Positions 1 to 11,900 of a stretch of DNA of 64,000 nt are shown here, in pieces. The stretch's first letter is position 1; each line of letters starts with the position of its first letter. The stretch is taken from the NCBI RefSeq assembly GCF_000006565.2, contig NC_031471.1, positions 1,426,001 through 1,490,000 of the forward strand. Direction: 5' to 3'. The notes under the pieces are model-generated. The model was not told where the DNA came from and ran no database searches. It saw nothing but the letters and a program-made list of their open reading frames with translations. The DNA is from Toxoplasma gondii ME49. Lineage: Eukaryota > Apicomplexa > Conoidasida > Eucoccidiorida > Sarcocystidae. The position numbers and the translations under genes were made by a program.

Positions 1-2527
1 TCGAAAAACATACACGTCAAGGTGCAGAACATGATGGTTTTCTCAAGAGCACACTGGCGAGTCTGCAACGGGTGCGAGAACCTCGAACCGGTGGGTATTC
101 GCCTGGTGTTTCTATCTTCTTCTTTGTTCACTTCCAATACTGTGTTCTTTGCTAGAGACCTTCTCTGTTGCATGTCTCATGCTCGCGCGCGTCCGGCCTC
201 TGTCCAGGAGGAGCTGCGCTGTCCTTTCACTGTCCTGTGCTCGCTTCCCGGCGACATGCGTTCTCTGTCTCTCTGTTCTTCTCCGTTGACAGAAGGCCCT
301 CCAGGTCCGCTGTACAGCCAGCTGGCCGCGTTGGTGTCCTTCCTCGACTCGACGTTGGCTGCTTCTGTCTCGATTTTTCTCGCGAGTTGCATGCGTTCCG
401 CTGCTCACCAGTTCGGGCATGAAGTCTTTAATTCCCAACAGCATGCGTCCCGAGTGCGCGCGCGTCGAGTCGGCTTTCTCTTTGGCTTTCTCGCCCAGCG
501 TCTTCAAGGTTTCCAAGACTTCCGGCCGCAGTTTGTGACTGAACATTCTCTCGATCTCCTCACCCTCAGATGGGTACTCTTTCTTGTATCTCTCAAACAG
601 CGCGTTCCACGCCTCCACGGAACGTTCACCGCGCTCCTGCACTTGTGCGTAGAACTGCAAACGCCAAACGAAAAGACGCGACTCCACCGATCCTTGCACC
701 CAAACGCCAGTCGCTGGAGACTCCCCAAACGTCTCTCTGCTTCCCCACATGCATACGTGCAGATTTATATATATATATATATATAATATATATATATATA
801 TGTCTATATGGACAGAGAGACTCCACTATGCAGACCGAGATACACTTGCCCCAACATAGATTCACGCAACCATGTACACTTGACACACATGGACACACGG
901 ATATCTTCGTCTACATACATACAGATATATATATATATATATAAACATATACATATATATATATATATGTATATGTATATGCATGCATGCGTCAATACTT
1001 TGAAGTGTGTGTGTGTAGGCTGTGGCCTGTTCCGGCGGTTTTCGGACGGAGGCGTCGAGTGTCGCTTCTGGCATACTTGTTTGACTTCTTCAGGGATTTG
1101 CAGCTTCTCGTCGGGGCTCAGTCCGCACTGTTCCTTGACGGCTCGCAGCTCTTCTTCAGACAGGGGTGATCCATGGACTTTCGCAGTTCCTGCCTTGCTT
1201 GAGAGGAAACCGATTGTGGTTCGGACGCAAATCAGCGTCGGCTTGTCGGTGCGTTTCTTCGCGTTCTCCATGGCCTGAACCATTCGAAAGCAGCAACTCA
1301 ACACAGGGACGTGCAGAGAACAGGAGAAGGCCTTCAACTCCACTCTCCGAGGCAGAGAACAGGACAAGCTCCACATGCGCCGGATCGCGGGGACGCGTCG
1401 CGGTCGCTGCTTCACGCTGAGACCCGCGCAGAGGTAAACGTTGAAGAGCAGCGAAAACGCGCATGTCGACTCAGCCGCTCTCGTGGATCGCGAAGCAGAG
1501 ACATCGGTGGACGACGCTTACACACCGCGACTTCCGCAGCTGCAGGTGCATGTCGCCGGCACCTTCATACACGGGCACCGCATGGCTGGAAACGGATCGC
1601 AGCGTCCCCCCAGCGAAGTTCCGCGGTGACAAGCAGTGACAGACAAACGATGGTTTTGCCATGTGTGTGAGACCGTTCGGTGGGTTCCACAGGCCTTTCG
1701 GAGATCCGAAGACGGAGAGCAACTTCGTGAAACACTGGCAACGCGGTCCCCACCACAGGACTGTCCAGAGAGACCCCAGAGGCGTCGCTTCTCGCGGAGG
1801 CCTTACCTGAACCAAGCCGGCGACGTCGGTGTTCCCGTCATCCACGACGTCCACATGCCAGTCGTAGGCTTTGAAGCGCTGCTGAACTTTCTCCGAAAAC
1901 GCGAGATGGAGTTCGCCGTCGATGGTGATGTTGTTGTCGTCGTAGAGCACCGTCAGGCGGTGCAGGCCAAGATGGCCCGCGAGAGAGCAAGCTTCGCTCG
2001 ACACTCCTGCCAACGACGACAGCGGCAGCACGGAGAGAGACAGGAAACAAAAACATGAACGAGAAAGACAAACAGCGCCGCAGACAAGGAGCGGAAGGAA
2101 CCGAGGACAAGCCGCAAAGAAGAGTCCGGTGTGAAGGGGGGGTGTGACCGGCACAAAAAACGCGTCTCAGACGTTGCTGCGTGAACGAGGCGCGGTTCGT
2201 CGAGAAACGCGCCAGCAGAGCGACGTTCACTGAAGTTCGAAAACGCGCATCCAGGTCTGCTCCGCCTACCTTCTTCGAGACAGCCGTCTCCGCAAAAGAC
2301 AAAGACATGATTGTCGAAGAGCGGGAACCCATCCTTGTTGAACTTCGCGGACATGTATTCACTCGCGAGTGCAAGGCCCACTGCGTTGCTGATTCCCTGG
2401 CCCAGGGGACCTACACACGCATGCAGATTGAACAACACCGAAACCATACATACATATACATATATATACATATATATACATATACATATATATACATATA
2501 CATATATATACATATACATATATATAC

Positions 2528-2567
<40 letters not shown>

Positions 2568-4441
2568 GTGTATTTATTGTGGGTGTGTGAGTTGCCTTGG
2601 GTGTTTAAATGAAGAGGCGGACTCGTTTCTTCGTTTGTCTGCACATCGCGCGTATTGCGAGAGAAGATGTCGGTCGCGGTTTCGTTCTGTGCATGCGTCG
2701 GTCGCGAGCGTTTCCTGGATCTCTATGGAAGCCCAACTCGCGGCCGACCGCCCCCGGGAGTTCGAGATAGCTCTGTTCTCACTTCCGTTCCTCCTCGCCG
2801 TTTAGCGTCTGAGGAACTGCGACCGCAGCGGCCGAGAGCGACAGGGGTACCGGGAGAGACTCGAGGTTACGCCTGTGCAGCTGGCGGCCTCGAACGCCTC
2901 CGCCGGAGAAAGCCGTCCTCACCGGTTGTGGTTTCAATGCCCGCGGCGTAGTGTGCCTCAGGGTGCCCAGGAGTCTTGCTGTGCAGCTGGCGGAACTGAC
3001 GCAGATCCTCGAGGGACATGTCGTAGCCTGAGCGCAGAACGCGAGACGCAGCGAGGACTCCCAAAATTGCGATCGAGACGAGCGGAGAGAGAGAGCGCTG
3101 CACCGACAAGACACCGAGACGCCGTCACCCTCGCCTCCGCGTCTTCCTCTCGTCGCCGGGTAAGACGCAGCCGAAGCGGCGTGGATGACTGCCCTTCAGC
3201 GTCGCCTCCAGCAGAAGGCTGCGGAGACGAGGCCGACTCGCAGACGCACTCACACGGTCACTCATTCATGGCGGCGCAGGCGCCAACCGGCGAGGCGGAA
3301 GACGCGAAGACGGAGACAGCGAGTCGAGTTCACGGAACCGAGGCAACGCCCGGAGAAGCGACCTTCTTCCGGCGGGGTAGACAGACAGACAGGCGAGGCG
3401 CGGCCGTACCTGTCAAGTGCAGCATCGAGTAGAGAAGCGCACAGGCATGGCCATTCGAGAGAACGAAGCGGTCGCGGTTGAACCATTGCGGATGTTTTCC
3501 CGAGTGTCGTAGCACGTAGCCCCAGAGCGCATGCGCCATCGCAGCCATGCCCATGGGGGCGCCAGGATGCCCGCTGTTGGCAATCTAAAAAGGCAAAGCG
3601 ATGCACAAGCCAATGCCACGGGTGCATGCAACCTTCTGCATGCTCATCTTTAGAGGCAAAGGAACGCGTCACGAGACAGAAGGCGCATGTCTTCATCGCG
3701 CCCTCTCTCTGTATAGACGCACACGTATCTAAACGCATAGACGGACAGATACAAAACGCGAGAAGCGGCAGATTTACTCACAGATATATATATATATATA
3801 TATATATATCTGTGTATATGCAAATGCGCGTGTATGTCTATACGTGTATTTGTATATACGTATGTATCTGTAGAGAACAGGGGAGCGCGAGAATGTAGGT
3901 AGGTGTAGATCTATATCCACGCGTCAGCATTCACAGGTGGAGGAAGGAAAGTGCCAGACGCAGAAAGCACATGTGTAAATGTCTCTCTCTATCCGTAGAT
4001 CCATACATGTACATCGACGTCTATACATATATATATATATATTTATATACGTATATATGTACATATGTACATATGTACAAATGTAGGAGAGCCAGAGAGC
4101 AGAAAGGACGGCTTCAAAGAGGCCAGAGGGAATTACAGAACATGCGCATGCAGTCTATCGATTCTCTGCTTCCGCCGGTAGGCACAGGGAGAGCCGACAC
4201 GAGCATCCGCGAGTCGCCGCGAAGCGAGAAGGACAGTGACAAAGCGCGAAAACGGACGCAAGAGTGAAAGAAACGTTGGGAGACTCACGGTAGGCAGGTC
4301 CGCGCCGAGACAGCGAATCGTGTTCACGCAGAGGACGTCAGTGGCGCCGAGTTCGGTTTTTCCAGGAGAAACTTTCTTCTTCTCAGGCTGGTTGTTGGCC
4401 TCGCCCAGATGGGCGTTGGAGCCCCGGCGCTTCTGCGGCAT
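1..4441 (-). CDS. TKT: Transketolase, N-terminal portion (partial, runs off left edge)
   Basis: Thiamine-diphosphate enzyme of the non-oxidative pentose phosphate pathway, moving two-carbon units between sugar phosphates in the cytosol. Seven exons fit in phase: 4289-4441, 3410-3584, 2923-3027, 2270-2410, 1807-2006, 1077-1274 and 409-654, giving 406 codons. Bases 1-408 read as intron, so later exons lie outside the window. Family motifs in order: [10 protein letters not shown] (from residue 53), [23 protein letters not shown], the ThDP motif GDGCLEEG followed by [10 protein letters not shown], and [11 protein letters not shown]. The last visible exon ends at MPEL, just before the expected GGSADL segment. 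The ATG at 4441 precedes a roughly 45-residue polar N-terminal extension longer than in typical enzymes. No signal peptide is evident. Several introns contain TA microsatellites. Identity is secure; exon borders rest on GT-AG sites and phase. Confidence 0.93.
765..801. repeat. (TA)n microsatellite
   Basis: Near-perfect TA run in transketolase intron 6, between exons 1077-1274 and 409-654. Confidence 0.95.
914..990. repeat. TA/ATAC microsatellite
   Basis: Imperfect alternating purine-pyrimidine tract in the same transketolase intron, ending in a GCATGCATGC motif. Confidence 0.92.
2446..2572. repeat. ATAC/TA compound microsatellite
   Basis: About 125 bases of ATATAC and TA units in transketolase intron 3, starting 36 bases upstream (on the coding strand) of the exon 2270-2410 acceptor. 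It is the longest such tract in the window. Confidence 0.95.
3783..3809. repeat. (TA)n microsatellite
   Basis: TA run in transketolase intron 1. Confidence 0.93.
4022..4081. repeat. TA/ACATATGT microsatellite
   Basis: TA run followed by three GTACATAT-type units, also in transketolase intron 1. Confidence 0.9.
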
Positions 4442-4740
4442 CGTGGAAGAAAACGAAGGAAAAAACGGAGAAGGAGAAGAGGAAAAAAGAGAAACGGAAA
4501 AGAGACGGAAAAGACGAGAGAGAAAGAAGGAAACGATCAGAGTGCAGGAGCTTGATCGTCGAAAGTCGCGATGAGACGCGAGACGAGGTCGAGGGCGTTC
4601 CGGAAGAAAGAAGTCTTCTTGTGAAGCAGAGACCGATCGGCCGACTGCAGAACTCTGCATGCAAAGCGCACACACGCAGAGCTGAGAAATCAGGAGAGCA
4701 GAGAACACCGAAGACGCCCTTTCTCGCTCTCTCTGAGAAT

Positions 4741-6984
4741 TCAAAAGTCAGAGATACTCTGTCTCTTCCTCGCTTCGCCTTTCGCGTTCTCGCCGTCTGT
4801 CGCAGGCGCTCGCATCTCACACGTTCGCCAGCTGAAAAGAAATCCATTCATACCTCCACCTTCACATTATATATATATATATATACATATATATATACAT
4901 ATATATATTTATATATTTATTTATATATCTATTTATATATATATATATGTACGCAGATGCACACCCGCCTTCAGCAACCACAGAGAGAGGATGTGTGTGT
5001 GTGGGGGGAGGGGGGAAGTCGAGGTGTACGTACACGGCGATTCGGGGAGCGAGGGCAGAGAAGTCGGATTTGCGCGTGGAAGTCCAGAGCTTCCAGCGAG
5101 TGAGGTCGCGAAGTTCTTCAGCATTCGCTGCGCGCGAGTTTTCAGCAGTCTCCGCCTGCGCGGCAATCAGGAACGTCGTGCGAAACTCTTCGCGGTGCAG
5201 CTCCTGTTCTGCCGACAGCGCTTCAAAACAGACTTGCGCCTCTGAGGGTCGCGCGAAGGTAACGCAGAAGGCGCTGCAAAAAGGAAAAGGCGGGGACAGT
5301 CTCTTTCGGAAAAACGCAGAAGGACAAAGTCGAACAAGACGACAGCGAATGGAGACGATAAGAAAGAGGCACAGGCGAAAAGGGAAACGCGCGACCAGAA
5401 GAGGAAGAGAAGAAGCAAGGCGAACACCGCAGGACATGAACAAGAAAAACGAACGAACATGGAAGAAAGAAAAAACACAATGTCCTCGTCACAAACGTTA
5501 CAAACATTGTTCCATCAGTTTCCACTCGTTCCCCGCCGGAAAACGCGAAAGACAGGACCTGGAAAAAGCTGCGAAGTGTATCGACATACGACTCGTGGCG
5601 GAGAAGAAAGGCGACTCTCGCGAAGTTTGGAACAAAGTCCTTCAAGACGCAAAACAAAGGGAATCCGTTCGTCACTTTGAAAAGGGAAGCACACGGAGTG
5701 TCTGTGTTGTCCTTACTGCTCGTAGGGAAGCGAGGCGCTTCCGTCGTTCTCGATTTCTTTCGCTCGGAGGTTTCGACAGAAGAGAACTGCCGATTCAGGA
5801 GAGAGCCTTCCTGTCTGTGTGTCTCGTTCTTCGTCGCCGAAGGCAAAGCTCTCAACTGGAAACGAACGCGCTTCGGCGCTCGAAAGGAAACTGCAAGAGG
5901 AGAGGGGAGAGACGCCCCGCGCAGACTCCGACTGCGGCATGCTCCAGAGTCTCCCGAGATTCTTCTGTGCTCGCGTCGCTCGTCAGTCACGACGCAAAGT
6001 CAAGACGCGTGGAAGACAGGAGACTCCTGAAACACAAAACGGACGAAGTTCGGAGACACGACAGAGATGACCATCCGTCGAAAAAGCTCTCCAGAAACCA
6101 ACGTCCATAATATCTCACTTGGAAATGCATGCAGCATTCTTCATCAAACATACATAAATAGACATACAGATATATAAATATATTTATATATATATCTATA
6201 TATATATATATATGTAGATGTGTATGTGCGCTTCAAAGTTCTTCGTAGACATGCGGGGATCTGAGGCTTTACGCGCGAGCCGCCTCGACACCGACGGCGC
6301 GAATCCCTGGAGCGCACTGAGAGCAGGGGAGGCGGGGGAAAACGAATAGGCGAACGCTTCGGAGCATTTTTAGAGCGCGAACGGAGTCGACAACCAGGTC
6401 GTTCGAGAGCAGAACTCTCCACTTTCTTTCGCGTCAAAGCCCAGCGCAGGACGGCGGACGCGAGAGCACGCACAGCGGTCTCTGCGGCCGCATGCACTAC
6501 TCGGGAGGCACATTTGTTCGGTCAAATGACGCAATAAACAGCTTTTCCTCGGTTTTTTCGCTGCGAGAGGAAGACACGATTTGGAAGCGGAGGCGCGACA
6601 AGGGGAAGAGAGAGCCGCCTTAGAAGGCAAATGCTGTACACATCCCTCAACTTCCGTTCGACCGGGTCCGCCCACTCGCGCGGTCAACCTGGACCTTGAC
6701 ACAGATGCCGTTTTGAGTAGCGCGAACTTACGAGTTTCTGGAAACGTTGAGGGAGCGAAGATCTGTTGTCTATGGGACTGGCGGTCCACCGCGTAAAGGC
6801 GAGAAAAGATGTCGTGTGCCGTCGAGGCTTTTGGAGACTCAGAAGCGTCGTCCTGCGGAGTAGACGCCGCGCGCCGCGCGCAGGGAGACAGGAAGCGCGG
6901 GAGCAGAAGAAGGATGAGAGTGGACGCGGGGGGAGACTGCGTTGAAGAGATTTTTCGATGCAAAGACGCTGGGGGCTCGCTCAT
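4741..6984 (-). CDS. Small protein of unknown function, probable mitochondrial targeting
   Basis: I do not recognise the family. Three exons fit in phase: 6732-6984, 5034-5241 and 4741-4831, with good splice sites (GTAAGT and GTACGT donors; a TTTTCAG acceptor on the last exon). The product is 183 residues. The N-terminus (from the ATG at 6984) is rich in Ser, Arg and Leu with the stretch LILLLLPRFLSPCARRAAS, which looks like an organelle presequence. The middle exon encodes an acidic amphipathic helical region (around SAEQELHREEFRTTFLI and AANAEELRDLTRWKLW). The C-terminus is charged and ends RKRQSISDF. The stop is only 300 bases upstream of the transketolase start on the same strand. Intron 1 is about 1490 bases and holds a TA microsatellite. 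A subunit of a respiratory or ATP synthase complex is conceivable but unsupported. Confidence 0.6.
4866..4949. repeat. TA/TTTA microsatellite
   Basis: Compound repeat in the last intron of the 183-residue protein gene, between exons 5034-5241 and 4741-4831. Confidence 0.93.
6168..6213. repeat. TA microsatellite
   Basis: TA-rich tract in intron 1 of the 183-residue protein gene. Confidence 0.9.
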
Positions 6985-8908
6985 CGGGGGGAAAAGCAGA
7001 AATGTTGCGGGTGAACACTCTGGGAGGTCGCTCTGCTTTCCTCGACAGCGAGCGTCCACTGAAAAGCAGACTCGAAAAGGACGCTTCGAGCTGGCGTGAG
7101 AGATTTACCGAGAGGGTGTTGGAACAGACGAGACAAAGAACGTTATCGTCTGACACTGGAGAGAAACCAGGTCTTTCCTGCTGACGTCGTAGAAGGAAAC
7201 AACAGTCAATTCGAGGAAAGTTTTGCAGGTCACGGCGACTTCATGTTCGATCGGTGGTGCTGCCACAAAGGAACAGTGGCACACTCTCCCGGCCGGCAAG
7301 AAGCATCGCCTTCCTGTGAAGGACGCTTTTCGCTCACGACTCGGTGTTTGCGATGAGGAAGAAGTTGTTTCCGTAAACCGAGACACTCCAGAGCTAAACG
7401 AGGGCATGCGACCCCTCGAGAAACGGCGGGAGCCATGTCTCCAGGAAAGCAGCTTTCCACGTATGGGGAAAAATCCGAGACTTTGCAAAGAGAACGGTGA
7501 AGTCGGGCACTCGGCGTGTACCGACCAACCACGTAGCTCTCAGGAAAAACCGCGGTGACTTCAGAAAAGCTAGCCGGGACGCTCGCTTGCGGAACGCCTT
7601 TATCCTGCGTTGTTGTCCACGTCGACGGGGAGAGAAAAAGGTCTGCGGGCATAGGTTGGCGTTAGTGTCCGCAGCTACCTGTTTTTCTGCGCAGCATGGA
7701 CGCCGAGAGTTTAACCACGCGTTCACGTCTCAAACGATAAAGAAAAAGAGCGTAGTTCAACGCAGAAATTGGCCACCGGAGACACTTGTTCAGAAGCTGC
7801 GCAAACGCATTCGTCTGTTCAGATCATCCCGAAGCCTCGATCAGCTGCGTCGCTCCTCGCAGCCGCCAGCCGTGACGTCTGTAGGCTGCCCACCCGACCA
7901 CAGAAAGGCAGGAAAGATCTTGTAGGCCTCTATGAATGAAAGTCTTTTTAGTAACACTGCGATTCGGGGGGCGCCTGGGTGCATCTGGGCAGTGTTGTCT
8001 AGGACATTTGCAGGCTCTGTTTTTCTCTCTTCGGTCGTTAACTTGCGAAACATGTTCCCGGTGTGCCGTCGAAAACATGGACGTGAAACGACAGGGGCCA
8101 GAACTCCATTCTTTGTTGACGAACTGACTTCCGAAATCTTAACATCAAGTGAGACGAAGAAGTGAGAGCATCCACCGGACAAGTCTGGCACGACGGCCGT
8201 GGAGATCGGTGCTGTTGTATCGATTTGAAGGAGGCGCAGGTACGGTTTCCGCGCGCTGTGTGTGCCTCTTGAGGAACTTGGAATTTTCGACTACAAGTCT
8301 TGTCTCTTACCTCTTTAGGCTTTGCAATGTAAAACGTTTGAGCGAAGCGAGTGAAAAATGCACTTTTCTCTCGAATCTAATCAAATCTGATCTCTGTAGG
8401 CCGCTTCCAGTTTCCGAGCAATGCAAGTCCCAAGCCGGGTTCCTGTCTACGAAGGATCTGACCGGGACTGACAGAGACTGGATGTTTTCCTCGTCTCTTT
8501 TGAAACTGGAGGGGAAGCACCGCCCGTGGTTGTGTTCTTCTAGTGACTTCAGGAGGTACAAAGATTGGAAGAATGGAAAAAAAAACTTCCTCTATCTCTA
8601 CTGCACCCACGCGGTTCTTCCCCTGCGGGAACCTTTCCTTTTTGCTCCTTCGTTCTTTCAACTTCGTTCTAAAAAAGTCCTCGTTCACACAGAACTCCAG
8701 AAACGCTTGTTCGAGCTCCCTGTACCGTCGCGTTAGAGCTTTTCAGCCGCTCTTCACGAGCAGGTTCCCCTCTTTCGTGAAAGCGTTGTTGCTTCGCGGG
8801 CAATTCTCGATCAAAAAACACGCAAACACCACGAAAACGCGAGCGGGAAACGAAAAACAGAAACAGGCAACTAGAGAGAAGGAGCGACATTTCCTGCGCG
8901 ACCTGCCC
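6985..8908. other. Intergenic region, no gene supported
   Basis: Holds the 3' flank of the HtrA-like gene and the 5' flank of the 183-residue protein gene, both on the minus strand. Reading frames here lack splice support and coding character. No repeat or RNA gene was recognised. Confidence 0.6.
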
Positions 8909-11900
8909 TTAAGGCTCCTGCGTAGGCGGTCGAGCGGGGCCTGCCGCCGGAGCAAGAATTACCTGAGGTGACTCGCAAGAAAGAAGCAAAGACGTAGCGA
9001 TGCATCATCCATCGAAATATAAAGAATTTGCAGAGGAAGCGACACGCTCTGTCTAGGATTGGAAGAATGTCGACGGAACCACAAATCTGTACAGATACCC
9101 CCGTCTTTGAGTACGTCTACAGACAAGGGCGGATGCGCCGAACTACAAACATGTATGAATGTACCCTGGCTTGTCGATGTAGGCACAAGAACGGATATGT
9201 CGCAATTTGAACACAGGCAAAGAGACACGTCCTCCTCTGAAACCGGTTCCTTATAGACTTCCCGAAATGTACACCCATTTAGATATGCTCTTCATTCATG
9301 CGTGAGAGAACGGACTGATCTGTGGGCAGGCAAGACCATGCACAGCAACGCCGACCGGAGACACCGACAACTGGCATTTAATGAAACAGAAATGCGATGA
9401 ACTTCCCCACGGTAGAAGCGTCTTTCATCCAAAAGGCAGCCTACAAATGCCACAATGACGAAAAGAAGGAATCCTCACCTTGCATGTGTGTTTCTTCCCC
9501 TCTCGAAGAACATCTACCACGACCGCATCTCCGGGTGCTCGACTCAGAATGAAGTCGAAGAGCTGAAGCGAGGAACAGCCAGGAAACGTTGGAGAAAACT
9601 GTTTTTTATTCCGTCGGTCACCTCGTCAGTCGTCCTCTGTGGCCGAGAAGAGGGGCAATCTCTTGGACGATTCCGATGGAAAAAGCAAACGAACCTTAAT
9701 CGAGGGAACCAAGAAACGACCAAGCCAAGCAACGTCTGTGGCGTTATCAGAGCAGAGGCGAGATGCGTAGCTTGGCTCTGTTGCTTGCTTCGCCTTCACG
9801 CGTTCGAGTCAGGACTTTCCTCTTTTATCTCTTTGCCCTTCTTACTGCATGCAGACGACGAACTGGACATCCGTCAGCGGCAACGACGAGATCTCCTTTT
9901 CGGACGCCTGCCTTCTCTGCGGGGCTGCCTGGCACGACCGAGTCAACGCGCAGATCGTCTGAAAAAAAACAAATCGAGGTGCCCTGGACTTTCAGTTGTT
10001 TCCTCACGATGTAGTGCGTTTTCGTCGCCCACAGAGGTTCCATCTCTTCTGACGAGAGTCGTCCGAAACCGCTTGTTCCCATCGCCCAACGAAATCAGAA
10101 GGATCCGAAGGCCTCCGGCCCTCTCGCGCTCCCTATCCGAAGCCTCGCCATCCGTTGCCGTGTCTCTTGACGCGTTTTTTCTCATTCGCTCTGTGGCGTC
10201 TTCTCTGCCCCTCCCTGGCTTCTACTCTCCCTTTCCTCCAGTTCCGTTTCTGGCATTCGTTCTCTCTATTCCGCTCATTTCGCGGTATTTCCTCTTCTTT
10301 CTCTCTCGCGTTTCGTCTCAATTTCTCTCTTGCGCACGGTCGGTCGGAGATGCAGCGACTGCGTCGTCCCTGGACATTGCAAAGGCGGCGACCTGGGCCA
10401 ACGCCGTCGGCCTTTGAAAAACCAGACCTGCGAGGATAAAAAAACATGCAAAAAGCACAGTTCTGCGAGAACTCGAAACACCGTACAAACGTTTTGCAGG
10501 CCTTTCTGCAGCTATTTACCCAGCTGCTCGCGGGCACTACCGTGAGTATTTATTCGATTGCATGCAGACTCGTCTTTGAGACTTATTCAACTGCATGCGC
10601 GCGCTGGTGTCTCCGCATTTTTGCTACCCCAGATAGACGGCTTGCCTGCCGTCGGAGAGCGCTGCGAGAAAAAAGGACGCTTTGCAAACCTCCCTCTGCA
10701 GGAAGACCTGCGGGTGCGGATCTGCTATACGGGAAGGCGGGGAAGATCGTAGAAAGCTAACGCGTTAGGAGATGAGTGTAACTTTCGAGAGAAAGAGCGA
10801 TGGACAAGAAAGGGCAGCCTGGTCAGGGGCTATAAGCGCAGGAGAGGAGACCAGAATGCTGTCTCAGAGCGGTGCCGAGAAAGAAACGTGAAGACGCGTC
10901 GTCAGAAAGACAGTGCGAAAACGAAGGCGCGAACCGCTCCAAAAACAGAGAGGGAAGTCGCTGTCTGCCACGGACAGAGATCGACAGAAACTGCAGATCA
11001 CTTGCCTAGCGAGGGCGCTTGGTACCGTCCTGTCGCGTCCAGCTGCTCGGCCACCGCAGCGACGAAGTGGATCGGCAGTGCGAGCCTGAAGAAGAAACAT
11101 GCGGAGAGACGACCGAGCAAGAAACAGCAACCGTGAGAGTGGGGCGGACTCTCGCCGATGTCTCTCTGTCACGGTTTCCCAGGGAGCTCTGTGCACTGAA
11201 CAGAGAGGCGAGTCCGGCCGCACGACAGCGTCGTATCTCCAGACGTTGAAACGAGCGTTCGACTGAAGAAAAAGGCCTCTGTCTGTCTCCAGTTGTTTGT
11301 AGATGCTTTACTTTCTTCAGCCGAAACGGAGAACCGCAAATACGCAATATTCCACCCGATTCTGCACTCGCGGTTAGACGACCAAAGAGTCGAGGACGGT
11401 CCACATGCTGCACAGCGGCGCGACGTCTTCGTTGCTTCTCTGTTCTCTGTCATCGCCTCTCTCGCTCCATGCTTTTGTTCCTAGCTGGGCAGTTGCATTC
11501 GCCGTCTACATCTGTGCCTGTCTCTCTCCGCCGCGCTCCTCCCTTCTCGACCCCAACGTCGGCCGCGCCTCTCTTCTCGCTTCTCGAGATTCTCTCTAGC
11601 TTCTCTCTGTCTCTCTCTTCTTCGTGTCTGTTCTCTCTCTTCTTCGTGTCTGTTCTCTCTCTCTGTCTCTGTTCTCTCTCTCTCTGTCTCTGTTCTCTCT
11701 CTGTGTCTCTGTTCTCTCTGTTCTTTGGCTTGTGTGTCTTTCTCTCTGCTTTCTCTCTTCTGCAGCACTTGACATTTTCCATGTCTCGCCTTCCGTTCTC
11801 CAGCTGGTGTTCTCACCCGTAATCTTGGAATTTCTTCACAACCATGCCCACTACTTCTCCGCGCATGTTCGCCACGAGAGATCCCGACATGCCTGAGAAG

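Noticed and set aside
4947..6110. 387-codon plus-strand open frame
   Set aside because: It begins in a microsatellite, is very Arg/Lys/Ser-rich and runs antisense across an exon and intron of the 183-residue protein gene.
9455..10417. 320-codon plus-strand open frame
   Set aside because: It is antisense to the PDZ exons of the HtrA-like gene, whose exons agree in phase and motif.
10275..10440. Possible extra HtrA exon behind the acceptor TTATCCTCGCAG
   Set aside because: It gives a plausible peptide but has no matching donor, and the exons on either side already join in phase.
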